Assembly: GCA_035772405.1 (NCBI GenBank)
Contig: JAYKKM010000201.1
Location: forward strand, 106,001-170,000
Direction: 5' to 3'
Length of the DNA stretch: 64,000 nt
Source of the DNA: Chrysogorgia sp. JL179-B06
Lineage: Eukaryota > Cnidaria > Anthozoa > Scleralcyonacea > Chrysogorgiidae
Shown here: positions 1 through 5,663 of the stretch, one piece after another
Position numbering within the stretch: the stretch's first letter is position 1
How the letters are laid out: every line of letters begins with the position of its first letter
Position numbers and translations under genes: made by a program
The notes under the pieces: generated by a model
What the model saw: the letters and a program-made list of their open reading frames with translations, nothing else
Told to the model about the DNA's origin: nothing
The model's database searches: none

Positions 1-560
1 TCAATGTGCGTGGGACTGGACCGAGCTCTAAGCCAATCAGAATCAAGAATGATTTGAATTGACCAATCAGAGCACAGTCCAATCCCATATTTCCGGGAGG
101 GTGTCGTATTTTTAAGGTGTGGTCACCCTGTAAAGAACGACCAGTCATCAAATCAGGGGGATATGCACCTGGTCGTATACAAGAGGTTTTTTGTGAATTT
201 TGTATATATTTATCTCATGAAACCTGGTGTTGCTGTACGACCAGTTTTTTATTGTCCTTGAGTTTTACGACCAGAGAGAGAGGAAGGTCAATCAAGGTGA
301 TCGTATTAATTTCATGAGATAGATATCAAAAAGTGAAAAAACACTTTATAAACGACCATCATACCTCACCCGATGTGATTTATACTTACGCGTGCCATCC
401 AAAAAACTTCATATTATTTTTATTGGAAGAGTTGTAAGATGTTGAAATAAAAATAATCCCAACTGTTTGATTATAGAATTAATCATAGAAATTTCCGCCA
501 TGGAGCTCTTACCTCGACGCCATCTTATGGCCGAATGACTGATATTTCTTAGTTACGGTA
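1..560. other. Left flank with clustered ACGACCAG motifs
   Basis: No convincing gene. The stretch is less AT-rich than the cluster that follows. ACGACCAG occurs at 137-144 (as part of GAACGACCAG), 237-244 and 267-274, and inverted at 169-176, with a variant ACGACCAT near 352. A perfect 12-base inverted pair, TATCTCATGAAA at 211-222 and TTTCATGAGATA at 310-321, encloses two of the motifs. This could be a small degenerate inverted-repeat element or a regulatory patch. A 66-residue open frame at 117-317 has no protein-like features. Confidence 0.45.
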
Positions 561-719
561 TTTTTAAAAAATGATAAAATTAGTAGAGGGCATTATTTCA
601 AAAAATTATTTGGTGTTTTTAAATAGATGAAATATATTTAAAAAAAATAGATGAAATGTACTTTAACACACAATAAAAAACTTTTTTTGAAAAACAAAAT
701 TCTCTTTTAATTTTTTTAT

Positions 720-1247
720 TTAATCTAAATACATTTCTTTATTAATGGAACTAAGTATGGAATCATCAGTTATCATAATTGTTGTTAGATATTTATGCTG
801 ACAAAGAATTCCCCCATCTACCACTTCTAAATATAATTTATACATGGATAGATTACCCGAGGGAGAGTATATACAGTGTTGTAAAATATATTTTTGATTT
901 GGAAAATTCTGTCGAAGAGTATTAATATCACAATGGGTATATACTGGTTTTTTTTGGTTTAACATCTTTCTATTAAATACTTTCTCCTCGTCATCATCAC
1001 TACCCAAAAATGCTTTCAAACTATCATCACTATCAGAATCACCATTATCCTGAATAGGTTTGAAGGGTTTGAAGTCATCGAAATTAAACTCTTTCGACGT
1101 ATACGGATCCGTATCCCGTACACGTACACCGTACGCGTATCCTTCTCCTTTATCGTTGTAATCCCATATGAGAGGGGAACCATTCATGGGTATGAGGTTG
1201 GGTTCTCCATGGGAAGCTTCGTTCGTTATTTCTTCTTTCGTAGCCAT
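720..1247 (-). CDS. Multigene-family protein with acidic insert (175 aa), unknown function
   Basis: I do not recognise a known family. The first 65 residues are unique and polar; residues 68-89 form a strongly acidic Asp/Ser/Glu stretch. The last 65 residues carry the module shared with the neighbouring genes at 1956, 3432 and 3873: an L-x3-F-P motif near residue 111 followed by Y-I-L-x2-C, then Y-K-L-Y-L-E-V-V at 136-143, and a hydrophobic C-terminal I/L-rich tail. It is the longest minus-strand member and may be a family module with an added acidic N-terminus. The ATG at 1247 is supported by a TATA box about 58 bases upstream. No signal peptide or membrane segment is evident. It diverges from the Rep-like gene at 1453. 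A viral origin is inferred from the cluster style. Confidence 0.7.
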   Translation of the reverse strand: MATKEEITNEASHGEPNLIPMNGSPLIWDYNDKGEGYAYGVRVRDTDPYTSKEFNFDDFKPFKPIQDNGDSDSDDSLKAFLGSDDDEEKVFNRKMLNQKKPVYTHCDINTLRQNFPNQKYILQHCIYSPSGNLSMYKLYLEVVDGGILCQHKYLTTIMITDDSILSSINKEMYLD

Positions 1248-1297
1248 TTTTATTTTTTCTTAAAACTTCTTAAGTTTGTAGATATGTTTGGAAAATG

Positions 1298-1305
1298 TTT
1301 TATAT
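1298..1305 (-). promoter_or_regulatory. TATA box of the 720-1247 gene
   Basis: TATATAAA on the minus strand, about 58 bases before the ATG at 1247. Confidence 0.55.
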
Positions 1306-1406
1306 ATAAGCACGTAGTGTATAAATGAAAAAGAAAAAATAGTTTCAGCTTATTTATATGAAAGTTTTTTGAGAAAAATGTTTTTTCATTTGTAAAAAAC
1401 CTAGGG

Positions 1407-1413
1407 TATAAAA
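1407..1413 (+). promoter_or_regulatory. TATA box of the Rep-like gene
   Basis: TATAAAA preceded by GGG, 46 bases before the ATG at 1453. An earlier ATG at 1431, out of frame and leading to a 22-codon frame, lies where transcription would be expected to start. This favours 1453. Confidence 0.6.
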
Positions 1414-1452
1414 AACGATATCATAAAAAAATGTACAGTTATTTTGTTGAAG

Positions 1453-1893
1453 ATGGGGTATATACCCTCGCGAAAGATTTGGTCATTTCAAATGCGTAAT
1501 CCAGAAAATGCTGAAAAATTGACAGAGGCAGCGAAATTAATTCATACTCCACAGAATTGTCTTAAATTAAATGAAATATCGTTTTTTGAATGTAGTCGTG
1601 AAATTGTAAAAGATAAAGAAATTGGATATCTTCAAGGGGTTGTTTATCTCAAAGAAGCAAGAGATGATATTTTTGATTGGCTAACATATGGGGGAGAAAT
1701 CGTTCGTTCTTATGCTGATGATTTCTACCATTTTAAGGGTAGAATATATGATCCGTCCACGTTATATCGATATGGAAAACGTCAGGGTAAAATGGGAAAA
1801 TTATGGGATAGTGAAAGAATCTATAAATTAGCTGATTATAAGAACAAGTATCGACAAAAACAAAAGGAAAAAAGAAAAAAACTTTTAGAGTAA
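1453..1893 (+). CDS. Rep-like (CRESS/HUH endonuclease-type) domain protein, degenerate (146 aa)
   Basis: Probably a relative of the N-terminal endonuclease domain of rolling-circle Rep proteins, by motif order and spacing only. Numbered from the ATG at 1453: a motif-I-like F-Q-M-R-N at residues 12-16 after an aromatic W-S; a motif-II-like Y-L-Q-G at 59-62 followed by hydrophobic V-V-Y-L, with Tyr where a metal-binding His is usual; and a motif-III-like Y-G-K-R-Q-G at 107-112 with the catalytic-type Tyr. The tail from about 125 is Lys/Arg-rich. There is no room for the SF3 helicase of full Rep proteins, so this would be a stand-alone nuclease domain, possibly inactive and retained for DNA binding. 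An in-frame TTG lies nine bases upstream, but TATA spacing supports the ATG. AATAAA occurs at about 1949. A chance resemblance cannot be excluded. Confidence 0.5.
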   Translation: MGYIPSRKIWSFQMRNPENAEKLTEAAKLIHTPQNCLKLNEISFFECSREIVKDKEIGYLQGVVYLKEARDDIFDWLTYGGEIVRSYADDFYHFKGRIYDPSTLYRYGKRQGKMGKLWDSERIYKLADYKNKYRQKQKEKRKKLLE

Positions 1894-1948
1894 AGAAAGA
1901 AATTCATGTAAAAAAAAATAACAATGATTCACATGTTTTATTATAAAA

Positions 1949-1954
1949 AATAAA
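1949..1954 (+). terminator. Polyadenylation signal of the Rep-like gene
   Basis: AATAAA about 55 bases after the stop at 1893. The convergent gene ending at 1956 has its own AATAAA on the other strand at about 1937-1942, so the two 3' ends overlap. Confidence 0.45.
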
Positions 1955-1955
1955 T

Positions 1956-2312
1956 TTATATAAGAGAAGGAATTATTATGTCTTTGTCAGTATTTATAAA
2001 CTTAACATTTTTATGTAAAAGATGAGGAACATCTTCCTCTGATAATATTTTTATTGTTTTTCCAAATTCTCCATGATTGATAACTTTCAGGATTATTTCA
2101 TACGGGTGTTGTTTCACACCATTTTTTTTTATTACAGAACATTGTTTTGTGTCAACTATTGTAACAGGTTTGCAATCCTCCACAAAATATATATATTCAG
2201 GATATTCTTTAAGAAGATATTTACATGATAAATAGCACTGAAAAGTATTTTTGGAGCAGTCAAAAAAAGTTATACTATTTGTACATATACTAACATAACG
2301 TAATACGGACAT
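1956..2312 (-). CDS. Multigene-family protein (118 aa), unknown function
   Basis: A compact family member whose module fills most of the protein. Residues 33-47 have L-L-K-E-Y-P followed by Y-F-V-E-D-C-K-P; residues 71-78 have Y-E-I-I-L-K-V-I; residues 94-106 have D-V-P-H-L-L-H-K-N-V-K-F-I. The same three blocks occur in the same order in the genes at 3432-3781 and 3873-4286, and more loosely at 720-1247. Cysteines sit at 10, 19, 26, 30, 47 and 58. No signal peptide or obvious catalytic motif. Minus-strand TATA about 49 bases upstream of the ATG. Function unknown; tandem paralogy suggests an accessory, rapidly duplicating gene. Confidence 0.7.
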   Translation of the reverse strand: MSVLRYVSICTNSITFFDCSKNTFQCYLSCKYLLKEYPEYIYFVEDCKPVTIVDTKQCSVIKKNGVKQHPYEIILKVINHGEFGKTIKILSEEDVPHLLHKNVKFINTDKDIIIPSLI

Positions 2313-2353
2313 TGTTTTATTTCAGCAATGATAAAGTTTTTTAGTTTAAACAT

Positions 2354-2361
2354 CTTATATA
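2354..2361 (-). promoter_or_regulatory. TATA box of the 1956-2312 gene
   Basis: TATATAAG on the minus strand, about 49 bases before the ATG at 2312. Confidence 0.5.
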
Positions 2362-2415
2362 ATATTATATATTTGTCTCAGAAAAGATATAAAAAAAAAA
2401 TCAAAAACAGAACAG

Positions 2416-2422
2416 TATAAAT
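2416..2422 (+). promoter_or_regulatory. TATA box with shared upstream AACAG element
   Basis: TATAAAT preceded by AACAGAACAG. A near-identical GAAACAG-TATAAATA arrangement stands at 4680-4693 before a real micro-gene, and GAAACAGAACA recurs at 3368. The first downstream ATG is at 2483. Confidence 0.45.
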
Positions 2423-2482
2423 AGACGGTTTTTCTTTTTTTTTTTAAACCATTGCTTGTCGTACTTCAGTTAACATAAAAAA

Positions 2483-2632
2483 ATGAAGTGTAGGAGTTGT
2501 ATAAAGAAATAGAAAACGACAATAAAAAAACGAATACGAAAACGACGACGTTCTAAAAAAATGCAAAAAAAGATCATCCGAATTATAATCATAAGTTTTA
2601 TGAATTTTGGAAAAGGTAGACGATGTATTTAA
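2483..2632 (+). pseudogene. Short, very basic reading frame interrupted by one TAG
   Basis: From the first ATG after the TATA at 2416, a 49-codon frame runs to TAA at 2630, broken only by TAG at codon 10. The part before the stop has a C-x2-C pair. The part after is extremely basic (K-K-R-I-R-K-R-R-R-S-K-K around codons 15-26), reminiscent of a nucleic-acid-binding or nuclear-localisation peptide. It may be a decayed micro-gene like those at 4463 and 4732. The alternative is a 74-codon minus-strand frame at 2444-2668, rich in Phe and Ser, with no supporting features. Neither is secure. Confidence 0.25.
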
Positions 2633-2643
2633 AAAAAATTTTA

Positions 2644-2847
2644 TTAATCCAAATAAGTTTTTTTCCATCTTTGTATTCTATCATCACATTCACATAGATC
2701 AACTATTTTACTATAGATAAGTCGTCCGTAATTCTGTTTACAAGAATAACAATAATTATGGTTTACAAAGCATTCTTTACATCTGTAATGCATGAAGAAA
2801 TGATAGAAGGAATTCACTTCACAACAACAGAAACTGCAATATACCAT
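2644..2847 (-). CDS. Eight-cysteine putative zinc-binding protein (67 aa)
   Basis: Small protein with three C-x2-C pairs and one C-x-C: C4-x2-C7, C23-x2-C26, C33-x2-C36 and C52-x-C54, plus His at 16, 20 and 30. The count and spacing would suit two zinc sites in a RING-like or treble-clef arrangement, but no exact family pattern is met. The frame is open further upstream to 2961. I chose the internal ATG at 2847 because a minus-strand TATAAAAT sits 39 bases before it, and the longer form would overlap the promoter of the divergent gene at 2963. The C-terminus is basic (R-W-K-K). Possible roles include ubiquitin ligase or nucleic-acid binding; both are speculation. Confidence 0.5.
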   Translation of the reverse strand: MVYCSFCCCEVNSFYHFFMHYRCKECFVNHNYCYSCKQNYGRLIYSKIVDLCECDDRIQRWKKTYLD

Positions 2848-2878
2848 CTTGACAATATTTTTTGGACGTTTTGTGAAA

Positions 2879-2886
2879 ATTTTATA
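2879..2886 (-). promoter_or_regulatory. TATA box of the eight-cysteine gene
   Basis: TATAAAAT on the minus strand, 39 bases before the ATG at 2847. It decides between two possible starts. Confidence 0.5.
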
Positions 2887-2918
2887 GTTTGACAACCTAC
2901 CTTTATAGATGTTTGGGG

Positions 2919-2925
2919 TATAAAA
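2919..2925 (+). promoter_or_regulatory. TATA box of the 2963 gene
   Basis: TATAAAA preceded by GGGG, 44 bases before the ATG. Same form as the promoter at 1407. Confidence 0.6.
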
Positions 2926-2962
2926 GCAGGGTATCAAATATATTTTTCTATTATTTTTCAAT

Positions 2963-3328
2963 ATGTGGTTGCGCTCAATGATTGATTTTGGAGAATGTGA
3001 ATCTCATTATTATCTTACATTTTATTATCATGCTGAACCCATACAATTAGTAAACTATGAACCTGTGATTCCCTCGTGTTTAAGATATGGATATTATTTA
3101 TATCTGAAAGATTGTCAGGGACCTCGATATTTCAAATTGTTGATAGTAGACACGTTTGGGGCTCCGGAGGATAATTTACAGAACCTCGTATCATCATTGA
3201 AGGGAAAATATATAAATATTAATAATAATAGTGTAAAATTAGCAAACTCAACACCTATATTAAACATTAAACCCTACAATTTCATTGACCGTAGGGGTAG
3301 AGGGAAACAAATATTTTTTTCTTTGTAA
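2963..3328 (+). CDS. Plus-strand multigene-family protein (121 aa), unknown function
   Basis: Shares the family core seen on the other strand: Y-L-Y-L-K-D-C-Q at residues 45-52 matches the Y-F-V-E-D-C-K block of the 1956 gene. It is followed by R-Y-F-K-L-L-I-V at 55-62 and by a Leu-rich segment ending in K-G-K-Y-I-N-I-N at 80-87. Aromatic residues are abundant in the first 50 positions. The last 15 residues are basic (D-R-R-G-R-G-K). ATG fixed by the TATA 44 bases upstream; AATAAA at about 3338. Closest in layout to the N-terminal half of the 4990 gene. No recognisable enzyme motif, signal peptide or membrane span. Confidence 0.65.
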   Translation: MWLRSMIDFGECESHYYLTFYYHAEPIQLVNYEPVIPSCLRYGYYLYLKDCQGPRYFKLLIVDTFGAPEDNLQNLVSSLKGKYININNNSVKLANSTPILNIKPYNFIDRRGRGKQIFFSL

Positions 3329-3337
3329 TGTTTTAAA

Positions 3338-3343
3338 AATAAA
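3338..3343 (+). terminator. Polyadenylation signal of the 2963 gene
   Basis: AATAAA ten bases after the stop codon. Confidence 0.45.
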
Positions 3344-3431
3344 AAAAACTTTTGATTTGAAAGTTAGAAACAGAACAAATATCGAGTTTTATTTTTTGTA
3401 AAAATTTTTATTACAAGAAAAATAAATATTT

Positions 3432-3781
3432 TTAAAAATTAATTTGTTGTGGAATTATTGAGTAAACATTATTTATTAGTTTAATTTTTTTATACAAGAG
3501 ATGATCACTTTTAGTATCAATAATTGTTTTTAGGGTTATTCCCTTCTCTTCAAGTAATCCCTGTTTAATAACTTTCAGAGTTAGTTCGTAGACTTGAGGT
3601 GGAGAACAAAATGGGGGATTACATTCTTTACATAGTATAGCAGGTTTACAATCCTCTACCAAATACGTATAGTTAGGAAAATGTTTTTGAAGAAAATGAC
3701 ATGAATAATAACGAGAGTATAGTCATAATATGCTACACCCCTATAATTGACACAGGTCACAATATCTTGTTCTTGATTCAT
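3432..3781 (-). pseudogene. Frameshifted multigene-family member
   Basis: An ATG at 3781 has a TATA box 48 bases upstream but opens a frame that stops early. The family blocks continue in another frame from about 3715 down to the stop at 3432. Visible blocks are F-L-Q-K-H-F-P, then Y-L-V-E-D-C-K-P, then Y-E-L-T-L-K-V-I, then D-H-L-L-Y-K-K-I-K-L-I. One indel near 3710-3725 separates the start from the body. The C-terminal 76 codons alone form an open frame from an internal ATG at 3662. Either a young pseudogene or one sequencing error. Sister genes flank it. Confidence 0.6.
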
Positions 3782-3821
3782 CTTGTACTAGATATCAATA
3801 TGGTTAAATCAAATATGTAAT

Positions 3822-3829
3822 CTTATATA
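3822..3829 (-). promoter_or_regulatory. TATA box of the frameshifted family member
   Basis: TATATAAG on the minus strand, 48 bases before the ATG at 3781. The spacing matches the intact paralogues, so the promoter is not visibly decayed. Confidence 0.5.
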
Positions 3830-3872
3830 TATAATAAATAAAAAACACGAATTTTTTTTTTTTTAAAGTTTT

Positions 3873-4286
3873 TTATTGAGTATATGCTACAGCTTTCATC
3901 AAATTATTAGAATCTATTATTAGTTTAATTTCTTTTTGTAAAATATCAGAAGCATCATAGTCAACAATTGTTGTTATGTTTTCACCCAGAGATGAACAAT
4001 TCCATTCATCATTTTCATGTTCATGTTTCTTTATAACTTCCAGAGCTAAGTTATATGCTTGAGGAGGTGTTGAGGGTATATCTTCAATACAATTGCAAAA
4101 TGCCGTATATCGACATTTCTTTACAACATGGGTAAAGTGGGGGAATTCTTTTGCTAGAAAACGACTTTCATAATAGTTGTCTCCTTCTTCAAAGTAGGGG
4201 TTAAAGTCGTCAGCAGTTATTCTTTGATATCTTTTTTGGTCATGTTCATCACAATCACGATAGGGTACATGTGAATTCGACATCAT
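3873..4286 (-). CDS. Multigene-family protein (137 aa), unknown function
   Basis: Intact family member. The N-terminal 40 residues are charged and aromatic (D-F-N-P-Y-F-E-E-G). Block 1 at 43-58 has F-L-A-K-E-F-P and V-V-K-K-C-R-Y. A Cys pair follows at 64 and 66. Block 2 at 78-85 is Y-N-L-A-L-E-V-I. Block 3 at 110-123 has D-A-S-D-I-L-Q-K-E-I-K-L-I-I. An insert of about ten residues, rich in Glu, Asp and His, lengthens the loop between blocks 2 and 3 relative to the 1956 protein. Two Met codons stand at the start; TATA is 39 bases upstream. Confidence 0.7.
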   Translation of the reverse strand: MMSNSHVPYRDCDEHDQKRYQRITADDFNPYFEEGDNYYESRFLAKEFPHFTHVVKKCRYTAFCNCIEDIPSTPPQAYNLALEVIKKHEHENDEWNCSSLGENITTIVDYDASDILQKEIKLIIDSNNLMKAVAYTQ

Positions 4287-4317
4287 TCACAATAATGTTT
4301 AACATTTCGGTAACGCG

Positions 4318-4325
4318 TTTATATA
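4318..4325 (-). promoter_or_regulatory. TATA box of the 3873-4286 gene
   Basis: TATATAAA on the minus strand, 39 bases before the ATG at 4286. Confidence 0.5.
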
Positions 4326-4422
4326 TAATTTTTTATAAAAAAAATATAAAAAGAAAAATCAAAATTAAAAAAGACAGATATTAAAATATATTAAAAAAAA
4401 ATCAAAATAAATTTTATTAGGA

Positions 4423-4429
4423 TATAAAT
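4423..4429 (+). promoter_or_regulatory. TATA box of micro-gene 1
   Basis: TATAAAT, 40 bases before the ATG at 4463. ATGs at 4434 and 4444 lie upstream of the expected transcription start and lead to 1- and 14-codon frames. Confidence 0.5.
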
Positions 4430-4462
4430 AAAAATGTAAAAAAATGGTTTTACAAAAATATC

Positions 4463-4639
4463 ATGGAAACCGTGGATGCACGATATAATAGATTATTCTA
4501 TTCAAAATATCCCTGTGGACAATGTCTTAACGGAAATATGTGCGAGGAAGTGTGTGCGAATTATACACCGTGGAAAGATCCAAAACAAAAACGTTGTTGT
4601 AGATTAAAGAGATGGTTGTTAAAGAAGATATGTTGTTAA
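4463..4639 (+). CDS. Cysteine-rich micro-protein 1 (58 aa)
   Basis: Eight cysteines in 58 residues: C18-x2-C21, C27-x3-C31, C45-C46 and C57-C58. The start contains R-Y-N-R-L-F-Y-S-K-Y-P-C-G-Q-C-L-N, closely matched by the next gene. The second half is basic (K-Q-K-R, R-L-K-R). No signal peptide, so a secreted disulfide-rich peptide is less likely than a cytosolic or nuclear zinc-binding one. The matching motif in an adjacent gene and a TATA at the usual distance argue that it is real despite its size. Function unknown. Confidence 0.55.
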   Translation: METVDARYNRLFYSKYPCGQCLNGNMCEEVCANYTPWKDPKQKRCCRLKRWLLKKICC

Positions 4640-4685
4640 AAGATTTAAAGAAGAAAATCCATAAAAAAAAGAAAATAAGAAACAG

Positions 4686-4692
4686 TATAAAT
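4686..4692 (+). promoter_or_regulatory. TATA box of micro-gene 2
   Basis: TATAAAT preceded by GAAACAG, 46 bases before the ATG at 4732. Same element layout as at 2416. Confidence 0.55.
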
Positions 4693-4731
4693 AAGAGTAA
4701 AAAAAATAATTGTATTTATATTTGTTAGACA

Positions 4732-4884
4732 ATGGAACGTATTGAAAAAGCAGATGAACGATTTGAAAGATTATATTATAACAAGCATCCATGTGGAAGA
4801 TGTATTAACAAACACCCATGTACGATTCATCCAGATGAATTAAAACTTTCAAGACTAAACAGTTTTAAACAAGTTGGGTGTTAA
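4732..4884 (+). CDS. Cysteine-rich micro-protein 2 (50 aa), paralogue of micro-protein 1
   Basis: Residues 10-26 read R-F-E-R-L-Y-Y-N-K-H-P-C-G-R-C-I-N, matching residues 7-23 of the upstream micro-protein at 10 of 17 positions with several conservative changes. It keeps C21-x2-C24 and C30 but lacks the C-terminal double-cysteine pairs, ending in a single Cys at 50. An overlapping open frame (4874-5071) lies across its end and could represent a lost C-terminal extension. Both micro-genes lie head to tail upstream of the 4990 family gene. Confidence 0.55.
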   Translation: MERIEKADERFERLYYNKHPCGRCINKHPCTIHPDELKLSRLNSFKQVGC

Positions 4885-4989
4885 ACAAGTTAAATATACG
4901 GTGGAAATATACAGTGACTGTTTCAGTGGAAATAGGTTACGACGAATAGAAGAAGAAAAGACGTCGACGTTTTTTTTAAAAATATTTAA

Positions 4990-5652
4990 ATGGCTGTACG
5001 AGAGCGTGATTTTGATGAAATTCTTTATCCCGACATTCAATATTTATTACATGCTGAATTGTTTGAAATAGAAAAAACACGAGAATCAACGTTTTATTTT
5101 TTGGAATGGAGAAAACATCCCTATCAGTTTAGATGTGCTGATTATGATTATAAATATTTTAACATTTATGTGGAAGATAAAAATGAACAATCTATATTTC
5201 GGAAACGATATGGTGGAAAAAGATATTATAGATTTTTAATAACCGGTTTTAGCTGGACTATGTCATTTTATGATCAGTTAGTGGGAAAACATGTAGTATT
5301 TATTGATAGAGAACCGAGATTACCCACGTTAATTTCGACCCTTGATTGTTTTGAGGTAAATAATATCCCATGTTATTCAAAAACGTTTTTGTATAGTAAA
5401 TGTAAAGATTCAAGATTTAGATTAGTAAATTATCATTTACGTGAAAATTTTGATGGTCAAGAGCTTTATTTAGTTCTTATTAAAGATGAAAATATATTAT
5501 CTGTACTTAATGTGATTTATGGTACCAGTAATGGAAATTATATTGTAACATTAATAAATAAAATACATTTTGATAAATCTATGTTGCAACTACATGTACA
5601 TTTAAATTGTTGTGGGGAATTATGTAATAATTTTAATGAATTAAATATTTGA
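4990..5652 (+). CDS. Large multigene-family protein (220 aa), probably two modules
   Basis: Longest family member. Residues 57-107 carry the core: Y-F-N-I-Y-V-E-D-K at 56-64 (Lys replaces the usual Cys), R-Y-Y-R-F-L-I at 78-84 and L-V-G-K-H-V-V-F-I-D at 97-106, aligning with the 2963 protein. A second, weaker copy may span 138-200 (G-Q-E-L-Y-L-V-L-I at 156-164, then N-Y-I-V-T-L-I). The C-terminus has C207-C208 and C212. The ATG follows an in-frame TAA directly. No clear TATA lies at the usual distance, so it may be co-transcribed from 4686 or use a weaker promoter. AATAAA at 5653, then the satellite array starts at once. Confidence 0.7.
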   Translation: MAVRERDFDEILYPDIQYLLHAELFEIEKTRESTFYFLEWRKHPYQFRCADYDYKYFNIYVEDKNEQSIFRKRYGGKRYYRFLITGFSWTMSFYDQLVGKHVVFIDREPRLPTLISTLDCFEVNNIPCYSKTFLYSKCKDSRFRLVNYHLRENFDGQELYLVLIKDENILSVLNVIYGTSNGNYIVTLINKIHFDKSMLQLHVHLNCCGELCNNFNELNI

Positions 5653-5658
5653 AATAAA
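5653..5658 (+). terminator. Polyadenylation signal at the gene/satellite junction
   Basis: AATAAA directly after the TGA of the 4990 gene, a few bases before the first partial satellite unit. Every satellite monomer also carries AATAAA in its CGCAATAAAACC segment, so the next one lies about 20 bases on. Confidence 0.4.
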
Positions 5659-5663
5659 ACAGT

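Noticed and set aside
117..317. 66-codon frame in the left flank
   Set aside because: Low-complexity Ser/Thr-rich end, no promoter at the spacing used by the neighbouring genes, overlaps the inverted motifs.
300..360. AAAGTG-AAAAAA-CACTTT near the left edge as an outlying satellite hairpin
   Set aside because: Only six bases per arm and no flanking satellite sequence; likely chance in AT-rich DNA.
4855..5071. Frames of 61 and 65 codons on both strands
   Set aside because: They overlap the end of micro-gene 2 and the start of the 4990 gene in other frames. Kept only as a possible lost extension of micro-protein 2.
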